From Cylindrotheca closterium (taxonomy: Eukaryota; Bacillariophyta; Bacillariophyceae; Bacillariales; Bacillariaceae): a DNA stretch of 64,000 bases. Numbering within the stretch: position 1 is the first letter of the stretch; every line of letters starts with the position of its first letter. Made by a program: the position numbers and the translations under genes. The stretch covers positions 322,113 through 386,112 of the forward strand of contig CAKOGP040001747.1 in the NCBI GenBank assembly GCA_933822405.4. Reading direction: 5' to 3'. Below, one piece after another: positions 35,569-46,817 of this stretch. Under the pieces are notes generated by a model. The model was not told the origin of the DNA. It saw only the letters and a program-made list of their open reading frames with translations, and did not search any database.

Positions 35569-38500
35569 CTATATTCTGTAATGATCTGCAACCAATGTAA
35601 GAATCTGCTTGGTCACTTCCAAATCGCCATCAGATTTGTTCAACATGATGCTGACACACAGGCCAGTCTTGATGTGCCAGAAACCAATCGATCCACCAAC
35701 TCCCGCATGACCCAAGCAAGAGAATTTGTCCACAGGATCACGATCCGTTCGGATACGCTGATACCCAAAACTCAAATGGGTGTTGGTAGCACTAATGTCA
35801 TTTGCAATACGGGTAACACCTTGTAACTCGTTGCCAGCAGTAGTCGGCTTGGAAACATTCGATAGGACGCTACTCAATACATCGCTTTTCAAAATGTTTC
35901 CGTGGCTGAGGTCGTGGAAGAAACTTGCCAATCCTTCGGCTGAAAAGCGTCCACCAGCGGCAGGAACATTGGCTTTGAGCACGTCTTGGCTATTCCAAAT
36001 GCGTGGGTCCAACAAGAACTCTTTGCCTTTGAAATCTTCTAGCACCTTCATCATTGGGTTCTGCTCGCTTTTGTTATCGCTGTTCATGATTTCAGCTTCT
36101 CGTCGACGCTGCATCATGGTGCTGGCACGAAAGTCGGACGTGGCGGTTTGAGCAGGAATGTGGTTTCCGTGTCCGCCCATGGGATAGAATCCAGCATCCC
36201 TTGTGCGCTGGCTCAGCTTGGGTTCCAAGAGATCTTGGTAAATCTCTTGGAATGTAACACTGTCTTGGTTCTTTTTGAGAGCATAGGCACCGCACAGAGT
36301 TCCAGCCACGAGCCAACCAAACGATAGATAATGATACTGACACTTTTCTCCGGGTTCCGAGGTAGGAAGCAAAGTTTCTTGTGGTTTATCAGGATTGAAT
36401 GCATATGACGCAAAAGTATCTTCGCACGATACCATCTTCTTGATGGTCAGCTTGGCGGGCAACAAAGACCATAGACCGCTGGTATGATCCAGTAGATGGC
36501 GGAGTGTGATTTGTCGCTTCCATTGCCATCGCTTTTGCACCTCGTCTTCCGATAGACCCAACTCGGTGGCAAGATTCTTGGGTGGATCTGCAGTTGGACA
36601 AAAATCTGGCCAGACTTGCTTGCAAATTGGTTCATCGTACTCCAAAAAGCCTTCCTGGACCATCAAGTGAGCCAATGTGGCAGTAATCGCCTTTGTACAC
36701 GAGTATCCGAGAACCACAGAATTGCGAGTCATTGGAATATGGCTACGAAGGCCACCTAGATTTCCTTCTACAACGCTGGCTTCGGTGGATCCACCCTTAT
36801 CCAATACGCACACTTGTCCGCCCACCACAGATTGCTCACTACTCATTTTGGCCAACAAATTCTCGAGCTTGGTTTGCAAGTGCATATTGGCTACCTTCAA
36901 GGGCTTGGACGGCGGTGCTAGTGCAGTCAAGTCATAAAAGGAAGACGCCCGCAGTCCTCGTTCTGCGTATGGTTTCAGTGCATCCAAATATCCAAGATTG
37001 ATGCTGTATTTCCCTCCCAAACCGTGCAACAATTCATTGACTCGAATGAAAAAAAAGAATTCTCCAGGATAGGCTTTGGATTCCATGGGCACTTTCTCAT
37101 TATTATCCTTGAAACGTTGCTTGTCCGCCTTCATCTTCTTTTTGATGCGCTTTCGTGTCTCCTCACGGGGTGCCATGTCACGCAAAAAGAATCGCATATC
37201 TTCCATGGATTGACCCGCATCTTCTCGTTTCATTTTCAATCCGACAGTTGTATACGAATCGAGGAGCAGTCCATAATCAAACGTTGCAGCGGCATAGACC
37301 ATTTGGCAAAATGCAATTCGTTTTTGCGTTGGCAGACGCTTTGCCAGTCCCCAGTCGAGTAAAATCAAGGTGAAACCTTCCTTGTCATTTTGTTGTGTAC
37401 CAGGTCGGACCAAGATGTTTCCCTAACAAAAACAAAATAATGAACAGAGCGACAAAGAAAATGTCAGTGTGAGTAAAAAGGAGGAAGGCAAAGTTACTAC
37501 AAGAACAAGCGACCAAATCGCACTTACGGGATGTGGATCACCATTGAAAATAGTACAGCAGTACATGAAATGAGCAAAGGCTTGTGAAATTCCATCCATA
37601 ATGGCACTCCGAGAGAGACCCCACTCATCAATTTGGTGAAAGTCATCCACTCGACATCCCTCGCAAAAGTCCATGACCAATACGTCGCGATTGCACAAGT
37701 CTTTCATGGGAGTCGGTACCACCACTTGAAAGGGAGTCAACTTCTGGTTGGATTTGTCATTATCATTGTTGTTGTTGGAGGCTGCTGCTGCTGCCGCCGC
37801 CGTATAAATGACATCGGTCGACGTGGGGAAGAGACTGCGTAATTCGGAATTGGCTTCAAACATGTTTTCCGCTTCAAAGTTGAAATCCAGTTCCTTGCGG
37901 GCTTCGGTCGCCCATTCGCGCATGAGAATTTCCATGAACGCATAATCGGGCTCCATCCATCCAATGATGCGACACAAGACGTTGAGGGACCAAAAGTCAT
38001 CCGTCATGAGAGTACGGGCATGTGGATGTTGGACTTTGACGACAACCTTTTCGCCGCGATTGCCATTGGAATCCTTGAGGTAGGCAATGTGGACTTGTCC
38101 AATTGACGCACTGGCAATGGGTGTTTCCTCAATATGCGCCAATCGTTCCAACAAGTTTGCTGGCAAAAGCGGTTGCACTTGACTCCAGGGAGTACTTTGG
38201 GTCTGATCTTGCAGTTTGGACAATTCTCGAATGTAGGAAACTGGAACAAAGTCAGCTCTGGAACTCAAGTACTGAGCCGTCTTGGTCCACAAACCACGCA
38301 ATCGTAGAATACTCAAATACAAGAAGCGCGCAGAAATTTCGTAGTTTGCCTCCCAGATTCCATTCTCCGTGCAAGACTCTCCATATCGGGGAATGGTGCT
38401 AAAGTGGCCATTACTGTTATTGTTGTTGTTGTGGTTGTCGTTAGAACCTTCGTGTTGCACAAACACGGCTTCTCTCCATCGGCACAGTTTGATTCGTCCG

Positions 38501-38884
38501 ATAATGATAAAGGCAATGGAGAAGACCTCAAAACGTCGTTTCATCGAACCATGAGTCCTCTTATTGTACAAATAGGGAATTGCCAAAAATAGCATTTGAA
38601 CCGCGCCAAAAAGTAGATTTCCAAGTTTGGCTTGACGGTCATCCAACTGCTGGGCTGGCAATAATTGTTCTTGAATCTGTTCTGACAAGTGAAGGTAATG
38701 CTCAAGCCCCCATCCAATGCATCTCCAGTACAGATACAAGACCGCAATCGTCAATGCCCAGGCAATGGATCGTGCCAAAAAGTCCAACTGTTGGACGGCC
38801 ACCAAAATGTTTTGGGATTCCAATGCCTCGCATTTTTCGGTCAATCGTTGGACATTGGCTTCCAAGACTTCCATCATGCGCTCC

Positions 38885-38915
<31 letters not shown>

Positions 38916-39204
38916 CTTGTTGTTGCAAACCGTCGCCGCCATTTGCAGCATCTGCTGCTGAAAAGCCACCAGAGCTCATGGTCCTCTTGAGAAAGGAATA
39001 GGCTCGTAACTGTTGTTTGGATGGCATTTTGTTGGCACCCTGCTTCTGGTGTTGTTCCATGAATTTGGCAATCAATTTGGCTTGACTTGGTGAAGGAGGA
39101 GAATGAGTAGGCGAAGCGGAATCACTCGAGGCGGTGGAGATATCACCGCTGGTGCTGGCGCCACCTGATTTGTTGCGGCTTCGAAAACGGCTGCGCAATC
39201 CCAT
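35569..39204 (-). CDS. ABC1/UbiB-family atypical kinase fused to a beta-lactamase-like serine hydrolase
   Basis: Two exons: 39204-37528 and 37422-35569 (GTAAGT and TGTTAG borders, phase 0), 1176 residues. The junction falls inside the catalytic motif FNGDPHP|GNILV. ABC1 hallmarks are KTAQYLSSRADFVP (a K-x-G-Q-like motif with Ala for Gly), ASIGQVHIA, VVVKVQHP, LVMDFCEG and LLDWGLAK (a D-x-G motif, about 582-584). N-terminal hydrophobic segments suggest membrane association. From about residue 740 a class C beta-lactamase/esterase domain follows with S-C-T-K (800-803, the S-x-x-K catalytic pair), LLDHTSGLW and YHYLSFGWLVAG (Tyr924, Ser926). Similar ABC1-plus-beta-lactamase fusions occur in plants. 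The kinase part probably acts on isoprenoid-lipid metabolism in an organelle, and the hydrolase substrate is unknown. Confidence 0.92.
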
Positions 39205-40208
39205 GATGATACGATGATGGTGTGTTTGTCTCGTGAACGCAGAGGAAAGGATGAAGAAACAACAACAAGCTTTTACTTCTTATGTCGTGACTGAAGAATC
39301 CAATAACAATAACTATAACAATAACAATAACAACAAGGCTCCGTCAATTTCAAAGTTGCAAGCTATGCTGCTGTTACGATGTACCGGTAGATAGGTACCG
39401 GTAGATAGAGAGAGCCAAAGAAAAACTTTCTTTCGTTCGTGTGTCTTTTGGAAAGCGGTAGGTTCCTCGTTGTTCGATGGAGGATGATGACGATGATGTG
39501 TGCGTGGTGGTGTGGAAAAAATGGATCTGACTCACGATCAGGTGCAGTCACGATCTTCGAACGGTTATATGTTTTATATGTGTTTGGATAATTGGAGAGA
39601 GAAGCAAAGGAAAACAGGTAGAAACTTCAGCTGTCATATAGGCATGTCAGCAATCTGGACCCAAAGGGTTGTCCTACGGCCAAAACAGTGCCATATTCCA
39701 TGGCCTCTTAGTGACACAACGAGGCGTACTTTGACTGAACTATGTCTTCACGATACAGTAACGGTGCGGCGATGCGAGGTTGGTCCATCCGCCCAGAATG
39801 AATGAATCGCATCATCGCATCGTGTCAATGCATCATCGTATTGGGGTTCGGTACTAATCCAGGGCCCCATCTGAAGCATATGTTTGGTTTTCATGATCGA
39901 AATAAGTCAACACACATCTCATCTTGGCCATATGATAGATACACGGCGCCGCCTCAGCAAGTCTCGGTCTTCGAACGTCGCATCAGCCAGAGCCTCAAGA
40001 ATGACGTGTCTATCAAAACCTTCTGAATACACAGCCTCGCTTTCACTCCATAACAAATGGTAGAAAATAGTCTGGGATCAGTCTGCATACCGGTACTTGG
40101 ATCGGGTCCTGTGATCGACATACATGGTTCTGGTCTTCCACCAACTGCTTGCCGTCTCGTCGTTGGCAAGCATATACAGCGTTCGCGTCGCAGGATGATG
40201 CTTTCACC
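39205..40208. other. Intergenic region of 1 kb, no supported gene
   Basis: Holds the ABC1 gene's promoter and the 3' flank of the channel-like gene. It has an AACAAT-type simple repeat near 39305-39335, and three TACCGGTA sites (39382-39389, 39396-39403, 40088-40095), two of which form a short direct repeat with GGTAGATAG. Two ~75-100-codon frames on plus have no recognisable features. Confidence 0.45.
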
Positions 40209-41546
40209 TTAGATGAACATGACTTCCTCATCACTCTTCTGAATATGCAACGGCATGACCTCCTCTATGAGCCTTGCTTTAATTTCTTCCATGGAAGCAA
40301 ACTCCAAAATTTGAGACTTGTTTACGGTTCGAATTCGAAAGTCCATTGCTTTCAATTGCAAGCCTTGTTCATCACTATCGTTGACAATCTCGGAAACCTT
40401 GACAAAGGAAGATTTGGCATCGTATTGAGTTTCATCATAGGGATCATTTCGACTATCAGAATAGTCATCCGATGCCCAAAAATGCATTCCGGCTCCTGCC
40501 TTGTGGAACTTGGCATGTCGGACAAACCTCACGTATCGAAGGCAATTGATGATGGGAAACAAAAAGGAAACCCAGTACAGAATCATACCCGCACTTGCAA
40601 TATGATTGAATCCTACCCATTCATACGGCACGCTGGACAACGCCAAAGCAAGGATGATTGTAATAATGTACATGTTGCTTGCCCTCCACAAGGTTTGGAT
40701 ATGACCCGTTCCGCTGCTAATGGTGGGCAAAAAGATGAGGACCGACAGAGCAAAGTTTGCCGAATTCCCAGTGTAATCCGGAATGTCAGTTACTTCTCCC
40801 CCCATGACGTGGAAAGTATTGAGAGCAGCAATCAAAACCATGGGAACGAGAATTTCCAGCAGTTTCTTGGTACCGTTCTGCACCATGAGAAATTGAACGC
40901 GAAACTTGGGGCAATAATTCTTTTGAGAATTGTAAATGTAAGATACGCGTGGGAATGGAGACACTAGATCATAGTTTTCCGATTGATCCATGATATCGTT
41001 CGCTTGTTGCATTGGGGACCGTGAATCCTCACGCCACAAGTCTGGCTGAATGGAGAACATGTTGGTCTTGTCTCGTTTGTGAACCATCAGATCCGGTCGT
41101 ACCCTCAGTTTCTTGTCGTCCGTTGTAAAGGTTGTCAGTTCCACCAGTAGGCTGGCACTGATGACTCGAAATGGAAAGCAGTCTAATTTTACATCCAGGG
41201 CCAATGGAATCTTGATATAGTAACTGTGTTTGAACAGTTTTCCCATGTCCGTGTGCTCCTGAATTTCAACGCCTTGATATTGTACAAAATACTTCTCATC
41301 TTCGGCAGATGTATCATTGAAACGATACTCAAAGTGAACTCCCTTTATATCACTACCGTCCTCTTCCTCTTCATTCTTGTTGTTTTCAGATTCTATCAGG
41401 TCTTCGTTGGAACAAAATACGTACTGGACAAAGGTTCCTGTCACCACGAGTCCGTCACCGTCAGAATCGGATATGTGTTTCATGACAAAGGAATGATGCA
41501 CGTTGACCAATTCTTCTTGGGTCACCATACTTCTTTTTCTCATCAT
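40209..41546 (-). CDS. Cys-loop-receptor-like (pentameric ligand-gated) channel subunit, divergent
   Basis: 445 residues from the ATG at 41546; the frame upstream has only a TTG start, and an adjacent second ATG sits at 41543. Residues 1-225 are rich in alternating beta-type sequence and include LDCFPFRVISASLLVEL (121-137), which resembles the LD-x-FPFD-x-Q-x-x-L-x-x-x-S strand and loop of pentameric ligand-gated channels. FPRVSYIYNS and FRVQFLMVQN precede TM1. Four hydrophobic segments follow: about 228-247, 262-278, 290-307 and 317-338, with a long TM4-linked tail. The four-TM order after a beta-rich domain fits the family, but there is no visible signal peptide and no classic Cys-x13-Cys loop. 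If the call is right it may be a ligand-gated ion channel of protist type; another 4-TM orphan is possible. Confidence 0.6.
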   Translation of the reverse strand: MMRKRSMVTQEELVNVHHSFVMKHISDSDGDGLVVTGTFVQYVFCSNEDLIESENNKNEEEEDGSDIKGVHFEYRFNDTSAEDEKYFVQYQGVEIQEHTDMGKLFKHSYYIKIPLALDVKLDCFPFRVISASLLVELTTFTTDDKKLRVRPDLMVHKRDKTNMFSIQPDLWREDSRSPMQQANDIMDQSENYDLVSPFPRVSYIYNSQKNYCPKFRVQFLMVQNGTKKLLEILVPMVLIAALNTFHVMGGEVTDIPDYTGNSANFALSVLIFLPTISSGTGHIQTLWRASNMYIITIILALALSSVPYEWVGFNHIASAGMILYWVSFLFPIINCLRYVRFVRHAKFHKAGAGMHFWASDDYSDSRNDPYDETQYDAKSSFVKVSEIVNDSDEQGLQLKAMDFRIRTVNKSQILEFASMEEIKARLIEEVMPLHIQKSDEEVMFI

Positions 41547-41901
41547 GATTGAAAAAGGCTGCAAGAGTTTCCCGAGTTATGGTACGTCGAAAGATTATCA
41601 AGGTTCCCTCTTCAATTAAAGTATGCCGCGACTGTATAGCTGTTGATGTGATCTTCGCATTTTAATTGTGTTATGATGCCCATCCTGCGATGATGCCTGA
41701 AATTTGAGTCGAAGATGGCGTTTGAGTCGAACATCTATCGCATATCGATTTTTATACTTATGTCTACGACAGTCAACTGCGGCTAATTTTTTCTATTTGG
41801 ATCGCCACAAAATTCCTAAATATCGATGAACACGCGCACATCATCATCATCCATGTCAATCCCAACGTCCAACTCACTCCGACATATCATATAGTGCCTG
41901 T
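41547..41901. promoter_or_regulatory. Divergent intergenic region
   Basis: Lies between divergent starts. A doubled GAGTCGAA (about 41705-41732) and ATCGATTT/ATCGATG motifs are seen, with nothing further to support specific sites. Confidence 0.35.
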
Positions 41902-43779
41902 ATGAGGTCAACAATGAAGAAACGAAGCAGGCCGCTGCAGACGGTCGACGAAGATAAAGTTTGTGTTGCTGCAAAAGTAGAAAGGAATGAAATTCCATAC
42001 AAAAAGAAAGACTCCAGGAAACGAGGAGGGTTGTCGTCAAGAACAAGAACAACGAAACACGACAACGACAACGACAACGACAACGATAAAACAAAGAACA
42101 AGAAGAAAGTCAACAAGTTTAAAGACGAAGAGCTGAACCAGAAATATGAACTCCTTCCCAAAAAGGCAAGAAAGGCACCATTTGGTCGATGCTACTTTGC
42201 TTTTCACCGCGAGTCAAAGAATGTCGTCTTGATTGCAATGATATTCCAAAAGGTGTTTGACCAATTTGCTCAAGGCGGTCGTGGAGAAGATGAGCTGCAC
42301 AAGTTGATGAAAGTAGCTGACCCAAATCTTCGTGGCTTACGAGAAAAGATTCAATGTTCTGGTGCAGTCGCTCTGATTATGGACATTAGCTCGAACGAGA
42401 CAACAACGACGACGAGCGATGCTGCAATCGATCAGCATGGTAGTGGCAGCACTTCGTCAGATGTTGCCTCAAACGGTTCCAAACAACATGCCATAGCGAA
42501 GGATCTCAAAGTAGAATGCGCTTCAAGTCCAAGTTCAGAATTAAATGCAAAGACGACTGACCACCATCACGAAAGTGTAAAGGAGGAGAAAGGCAATACA
42601 CCATGTGAAACAGGAGCCGAAGAGACAACCACCCAACAAGAAGAAGCAGGACAACTCAATACGAAGCCATCAGAATGCACGAGAAGTACTTCCAAAGAGG
42701 AAAAGGAGACTGGTCTACAGGAGACGGCAAATGAGAGTCCACCGGAACCACAGGAATCTTATTGGGGAAGTTGGTTAATGCCATGGACATGGAACAAACC
42801 TCCCTCCGCCAGTGCGAGCACCAATGAAAACCTGTTGCAAAAAGCAAGCGACCGTGAATTCTTTCAAGTAGAAACATCTTCCACCGGCCCATACGACAAC
42901 ATGAAGCAACAAAAGAAGAAAACAATCGAATCGAAGTACTATCAAGGTGAAGCTTGGTCCGTTGTATCACAACAAGAGTATTCGGATTGCGATGTCGCCT
43001 CCCGCGCCGCACTTTCTACGACCGACAAAACACTTGACAGCATGGAGGCTATCAAAGGTATCAGGGTTTCACAAATAAGTTCATTGGACAAGGTGGATCT
43101 AAGCATTCTACAACAAAACAAAAACGAGAGTGAGGAGAGGGATGAGAGCGAAGAAGATGAACGACGAAGTACTAGGAGAATTGACCCAGAGGGTAGCCAC
43201 AAGATTGATCCCAGCTTTTCAGCGACACTAAAAAGTACTGATGCAACAACTGAGCCTAGAGAGGCTAAAAGAACTTCGATTGCCCAAGCTCTGGATACTC
43301 GGAGAGCTAGACAGAAAGATCCAAATACAACAACCCAAGCATCCAAACGAGCCTGGATTGCCGAAATTGCCGAGGTTGACGAAGTACCAGAGACTAGACA
43401 ACTGTCCCAAGAAGAAACTGAAGAAACAAGGACTGCAGCTCAAGATGAAACGATAAAGACGCCCATTCAAAATGAAACAAAAGGAGTACTAGAGAGGGAT
43501 GCAATGTCACGAGTTTCGACCGAGTATACCAAAGATACCATATACTCCGCCGACTATTCCAGCGTACCTCCGTATAGACTCATGAGACCCAAGAATTTGA
43601 CGCTGTGGGGGTTACTATGCTCGTTAGAGCTGGCAGATTGCATGCCATTGGGTCCTTATGATTACAATGTGGAATATGATGAGATATTTTCTGTTGGAGA
43701 TGAGGAAATCCCAAATAATAGGTGGTTTCGGCAGCGAGACACGTTTTATTCTGCCAATGATTCGAGATCAGCTGGTTAA
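41902..43779 (+). CDS. Large low-complexity orphan protein
   Basis: A 625-residue intronless frame. The N-terminus is basic (MKKRSRPLQ, KKKDSRKRGG, KTKNKKK with an (ND)n run), which could be a nuclear targeting region. A compact block at about 70-160 (YELLPKKARKAPFGRCYFAF ... VVLIAMIFQKVFDQFAQGG) looks folded. The centre is Ser/Thr/Glu-rich and disordered, interrupted by a Trp-rich patch (SYWGSWLMPWTWNKPPS) that may be a binding motif. The last ~75 residues (PYRLMRPKNLTLWGLLCSLE ... LGPYDYNVEYDEIFSVGDEE) are again ordered. No known domain is recognised. Confidence 0.75.
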   Translation: MRSTMKKRSRPLQTVDEDKVCVAAKVERNEIPYKKKDSRKRGGLSSRTRTTKHDNDNDNDNDKTKNKKKVNKFKDEELNQKYELLPKKARKAPFGRCYFAFHRESKNVVLIAMIFQKVFDQFAQGGRGEDELHKLMKVADPNLRGLREKIQCSGAVALIMDISSNETTTTTSDAAIDQHGSGSTSSDVASNGSKQHAIAKDLKVECASSPSSELNAKTTDHHHESVKEEKGNTPCETGAEETTTQQEEAGQLNTKPSECTRSTSKEEKETGLQETANESPPEPQESYWGSWLMPWTWNKPPSASASTNENLLQKASDREFFQVETSSTGPYDNMKQQKKKTIESKYYQGEAWSVVSQQEYSDCDVASRAALSTTDKTLDSMEAIKGIRVSQISSLDKVDLSILQQNKNESEERDESEEDERRSTRRIDPEGSHKIDPSFSATLKSTDATTEPREAKRTSIAQALDTRRARQKDPNTTTQASKRAWIAEIAEVDEVPETRQLSQEETEETRTAAQDETIKTPIQNETKGVLERDAMSRVSTEYTKDTIYSADYSSVPPYRLMRPKNLTLWGLLCSLELADCMPLGPYDYNVEYDEIFSVGDEEIPNNRWFRQRDTFYSANDSRSAG

Positions 43780-44105
43780 TCTTCTATGATAAACTTAGCT
43801 TCTATATTTCAGTGCTTGTGTCCTAAACTCTCATTTACCTCGTCCTGGATTCATTCACGATTCAATATTCAATCACGAGTTCATGTCGGCTGGCGTGTAT
43901 TTTCAAACTCTACGGGCGGACTGTAGAAAATGTGAACCATAAGTTGGCCAATCTCAGTTTGATTTTCAAAATTTTCCGCGAGGATTTTGAAGTTCAAGTT
44001 TTCATGTTCCACTTCCATCAAACTACGGCATTCTCGTCCGTTCAATTTGCTGACAGAGTCTTACTTAATCGAGTCTCACAGTGCTGATCTGCAATACTAC
44101 TTACT
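43780..44105. other. Intergenic region between two plus-strand orphan genes
   Basis: AT-rich spacer with several TTCA-type short repeats (about 43848-43880). No gene or repeat element stands out. Confidence 0.35.
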
Positions 44106-46511
44106 ATGCCTACTCACATCTCGAACAAGAATCTCGCAATGAATGCAAGAAACTATTCTCCTTCCAATACGACAGCCAACTCCAAGAAGAGTCTTGTTGT
44201 GACCATTCAGCATCACGGTGACAGCAACAACGATGGCTGGCTGGAAGACTGCAGACAACCGCCAGCCAAAAGCTTTCGGTCTTTTGGAAGCATCCGAAGA
44301 CAGCTTGGACACCGCAAGAAGGTGTTGCAGCAAGAAAAGGAACAGCGAGAGCTGATGGAACAGCCACAAAACGATTCCACCGAAGAAGTGGAGCATGAAC
44401 TTGGCAAGCCCTTCTTGTCTAGTTTTACCAGGAGTCATTTGCGCAAAATTCGAAATAAATGGAAGGTAGAAGAAAGCGAGTCCATCGTATTCAGCGATGA
44501 CGAGAATGTCATAACTGACGATATTGAGCCAAACTCCTCAATGAATCAAATGCAGGATATGGAAGTTGGCTCAACTTGTACGAATTCAAAGCGATGGAAG
44601 AAGAAGAAAGATAAAAAGAGATGGTTATCTCGTGTCAAGAATCGTGCTTTGACATTATCGGGTAAGCCACATGTCAGTCTTGGAGGGACCACCAAGGGAA
44701 ACAACAAGAAGAAAAACAGAATCACGGTAGGAAACAAATTGAAAACCAAGACGAAGCCTGCGTCGGAGGAACTGAGAACTTCCATCACACGGCCTTCGTC
44801 CTCTTCTCTATCAAGCTCATTGGGACATGCTAGCGCCTTGCTGCCAACACCAAGACGCCTACAGAGTCAGGATGAGGAATACGAAGTATCATCCGCAGAT
44901 CGTGTCGCGGTGGGATTGGATGAGGAATTACTTCAAGAGTCGACGAATGGGTTCCTTCCTTCGCTGCCCTATCCCAAAGGAATTTGTCACATGGGGGATA
45001 AGGCTGTGAGCCAACCCAAGGTACATCTTCAGACCGCCTATACTCCATATTGCTACAGCAGCGACGACGATAGCTATCGTCGGGAGACACTGTACCCGAA
45101 ACCACGCCATCCGTCAGGAGAAAAAGCGACGGTGCGACTTATTGGGCGTGCCACTGCCAGCTATCACAGTGAATTTTCCGATGACTCGTCGATGGGATCT
45201 ATAGCTTCCATCGTAGTGCGGATGGACGAAGCGTCGTCGCGCTACAGTAGGGATTCTTCTGGTTTTGCTGGATTGTTGAGTCAGCAAGGTTCATTACCAG
45301 ACGAAGAGAAGGGCAACATTCGAATTGGACGCACCATCGTCGGAATTTTGGACTCCGACGCCCAAAGTACATCGTCAATTGAGTCTTCAATGGAGTCAAT
45401 TCCCGTTCTTCTGATGGACAGCGCACTGCCTTGTGATATTCTCCATATCGATGGAGAGCAGGATGCCAGCAAATGCGATTCATTCGTGCCGGCAGCATCC
45501 GGAAACGAGAAAGCACTGGATGCCAAAGTTGAAAGTTCTGATCCCAATCAAGAAGAGGAAACTGACGAGCAAGATATCCATCACTTGAATATTTCCTTTG
45601 ACAGCATTCTGTCACCTAGCAGTTCGAAGCAACAAAGACAAGCGCATCACTTCCATCCACAGCATGCCGCAAATGATTCATCTCCTCCCGTATCACCAAT
45701 TCAACCAACAATACTCGAAGTTCAGTCCTACGATGAGGCCTTCCGAGACCATCTGGACGACATTCCCGTCCAAGAAAACAAAAAGAGCTCCATGATTCGC
45801 AAGCTACTTTCGTGTGGTAGTGTCATCAACACCACCAGAATTCCGTCCAAACGCAAAGCCTTAAAAGAAAAGGCCATTAGCTTGAAGCGGAGAATCACAC
45901 AGAAAATCACTAGCAAAAACTCAGTGGAGGCCAATGAAAATGCTTCAGCATCTCCAACAACAAGCTTGTCGTTTGCTTCCTCACCTATCAGTTCAACGCC
46001 AGGATCACCGTCTAGTGGATCTATGGTGTCGGGGCTATCTCCTGATCGAATGAATGAAAACACCAGGACAACGTCCCCTCCTCGAAGCATCAGCGAGAAC
46101 AAAGAGGATATTTTCACAACACCCGAACATACCAAAAATAGAAAGCCCTTTGATTACCGACGTCCCGCCCCCACTGGACCCAGGGAATGCTGCCGAAAGC
46201 AATCTTCTGCAAGAAATGCTTCGGTATCATTGATTTTGGATTCCTTCGTGAGACTGACCAAGAAGAATCATCAACGATCTGCACGTCGAACACGTCGATT
46301 CAGACACGCAATGTCCACATTGCGAGGAAAGAAGCTCCCGATGCTGATTGCCATTGGACTCGCAGCTCTGTGCCAATCCATATTGACCAGTTTGGATGCT
46401 TCAAATTCATTGAATATGCTATGTGGCTCGTCCAACCCATTGGTGTACGGATTTACTCTTGATGCCATTAGTTTGACTAGTTTTGCTCAATCCATGATAG
46501 CTCAAGGATAA
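44106..46511 (+). CDS. Large Ser-rich orphan protein with a C-terminal hydrophobic segment
   Basis: An 801-residue intronless frame. Most of it is Ser/Lys/Glu-rich and likely disordered, with basic patches (SKRWKKKKDKKRWLSRVKNR; KALKEKAISLKRRITQKIT). Short recurring blocks include VRLIGRATASYHSEFSDDS and IRIGRTIVGILDSDAQSTSS, similar enough to suggest an old internal duplication. Near the end a basic stretch (KKNHQRSARRTRRFRHAM) precedes a hydrophobic helix (LPMLIAIGLAALCQSILTSL, about 744-763), and a second weaker hydrophobic part follows. It may be a membrane-tethered protein with a long cytosolic domain. No family is recognised. Confidence 0.75.
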   Translation: MPTHISNKNLAMNARNYSPSNTTANSKKSLVVTIQHHGDSNNDGWLEDCRQPPAKSFRSFGSIRRQLGHRKKVLQQEKEQRELMEQPQNDSTEEVEHELGKPFLSSFTRSHLRKIRNKWKVEESESIVFSDDENVITDDIEPNSSMNQMQDMEVGSTCTNSKRWKKKKDKKRWLSRVKNRALTLSGKPHVSLGGTTKGNNKKKNRITVGNKLKTKTKPASEELRTSITRPSSSSLSSSLGHASALLPTPRRLQSQDEEYEVSSADRVAVGLDEELLQESTNGFLPSLPYPKGICHMGDKAVSQPKVHLQTAYTPYCYSSDDDSYRRETLYPKPRHPSGEKATVRLIGRATASYHSEFSDDSSMGSIASIVVRMDEASSRYSRDSSGFAGLLSQQGSLPDEEKGNIRIGRTIVGILDSDAQSTSSIESSMESIPVLLMDSALPCDILHIDGEQDASKCDSFVPAASGNEKALDAKVESSDPNQEEETDEQDIHHLNISFDSILSPSSSKQQRQAHHFHPQHAANDSSPPVSPIQPTILEVQSYDEAFRDHLDDIPVQENKKSSMIRKLLSCGSVINTTRIPSKRKALKEKAISLKRRITQKITSKNSVEANENASASPTTSLSFASSPISSTPGSPSSGSMVSGLSPDRMNENTRTTSPPRSISENKEDIFTTPEHTKNRKPFDYRRPAPTGPRECCRKQSSARNASVSLILDSFVRLTKKNHQRSARRTRRFRHAMSTLRGKKLPMLIAIGLAALCQSILTSLDASNSLNMLCGSSNPLVYGFTLDAISLTSFAQSMIAQG

Positions 46512-46817
46512 GTAAATGAAAACATTATATTTATGATTTCTATGATTCATATATGTTGTAGATGCCTAAAAAAGATTCCCCATGTACCGTTATAATGGGT
46601 GGACAAGGGAGCATATAAGCATAGGCATGAAGGAAGGAGATTCTGAACAACCCTTTCTCTACCTTCTAATAATGTTAGCAAGAAGCGATGGTCTAAGGAT
46701 ATCATACGAACAGTGTTTTTTATAATACATATAATATCTCAGCTATTATAATAATATTTGGTACATTATCAATAAATGAAAATCTTGCCAAGTCACCTGA
46801 CTTGAGAGATGAAGCTA
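46512..46817. other. Intergenic region between convergent genes
   Basis: Convergent 3' ends with AT-rich DNA, including ATATAATA runs at about 46720-46755 that may carry polyadenylation signals. No gene is seen. Confidence 0.35.

Noticed and set aside
39500..40026. Two plus-strand frames of 75-100 codons as genes
   Set aside because: No domain, biased composition, signal or paralog support; lengths are expected by chance in 1 kb of spacer.
40149..40967. Plus-strand frame over the channel-like gene
   Set aside because: Antisense shadow of a minus-strand gene with clear TM helices; it shows no domain of its own.
41547..41564. Six-codon extension (MQPFSI) of the channel-like gene
   Set aside because: The first codon is TTG; the double ATG at 41546/41543 is the natural start.
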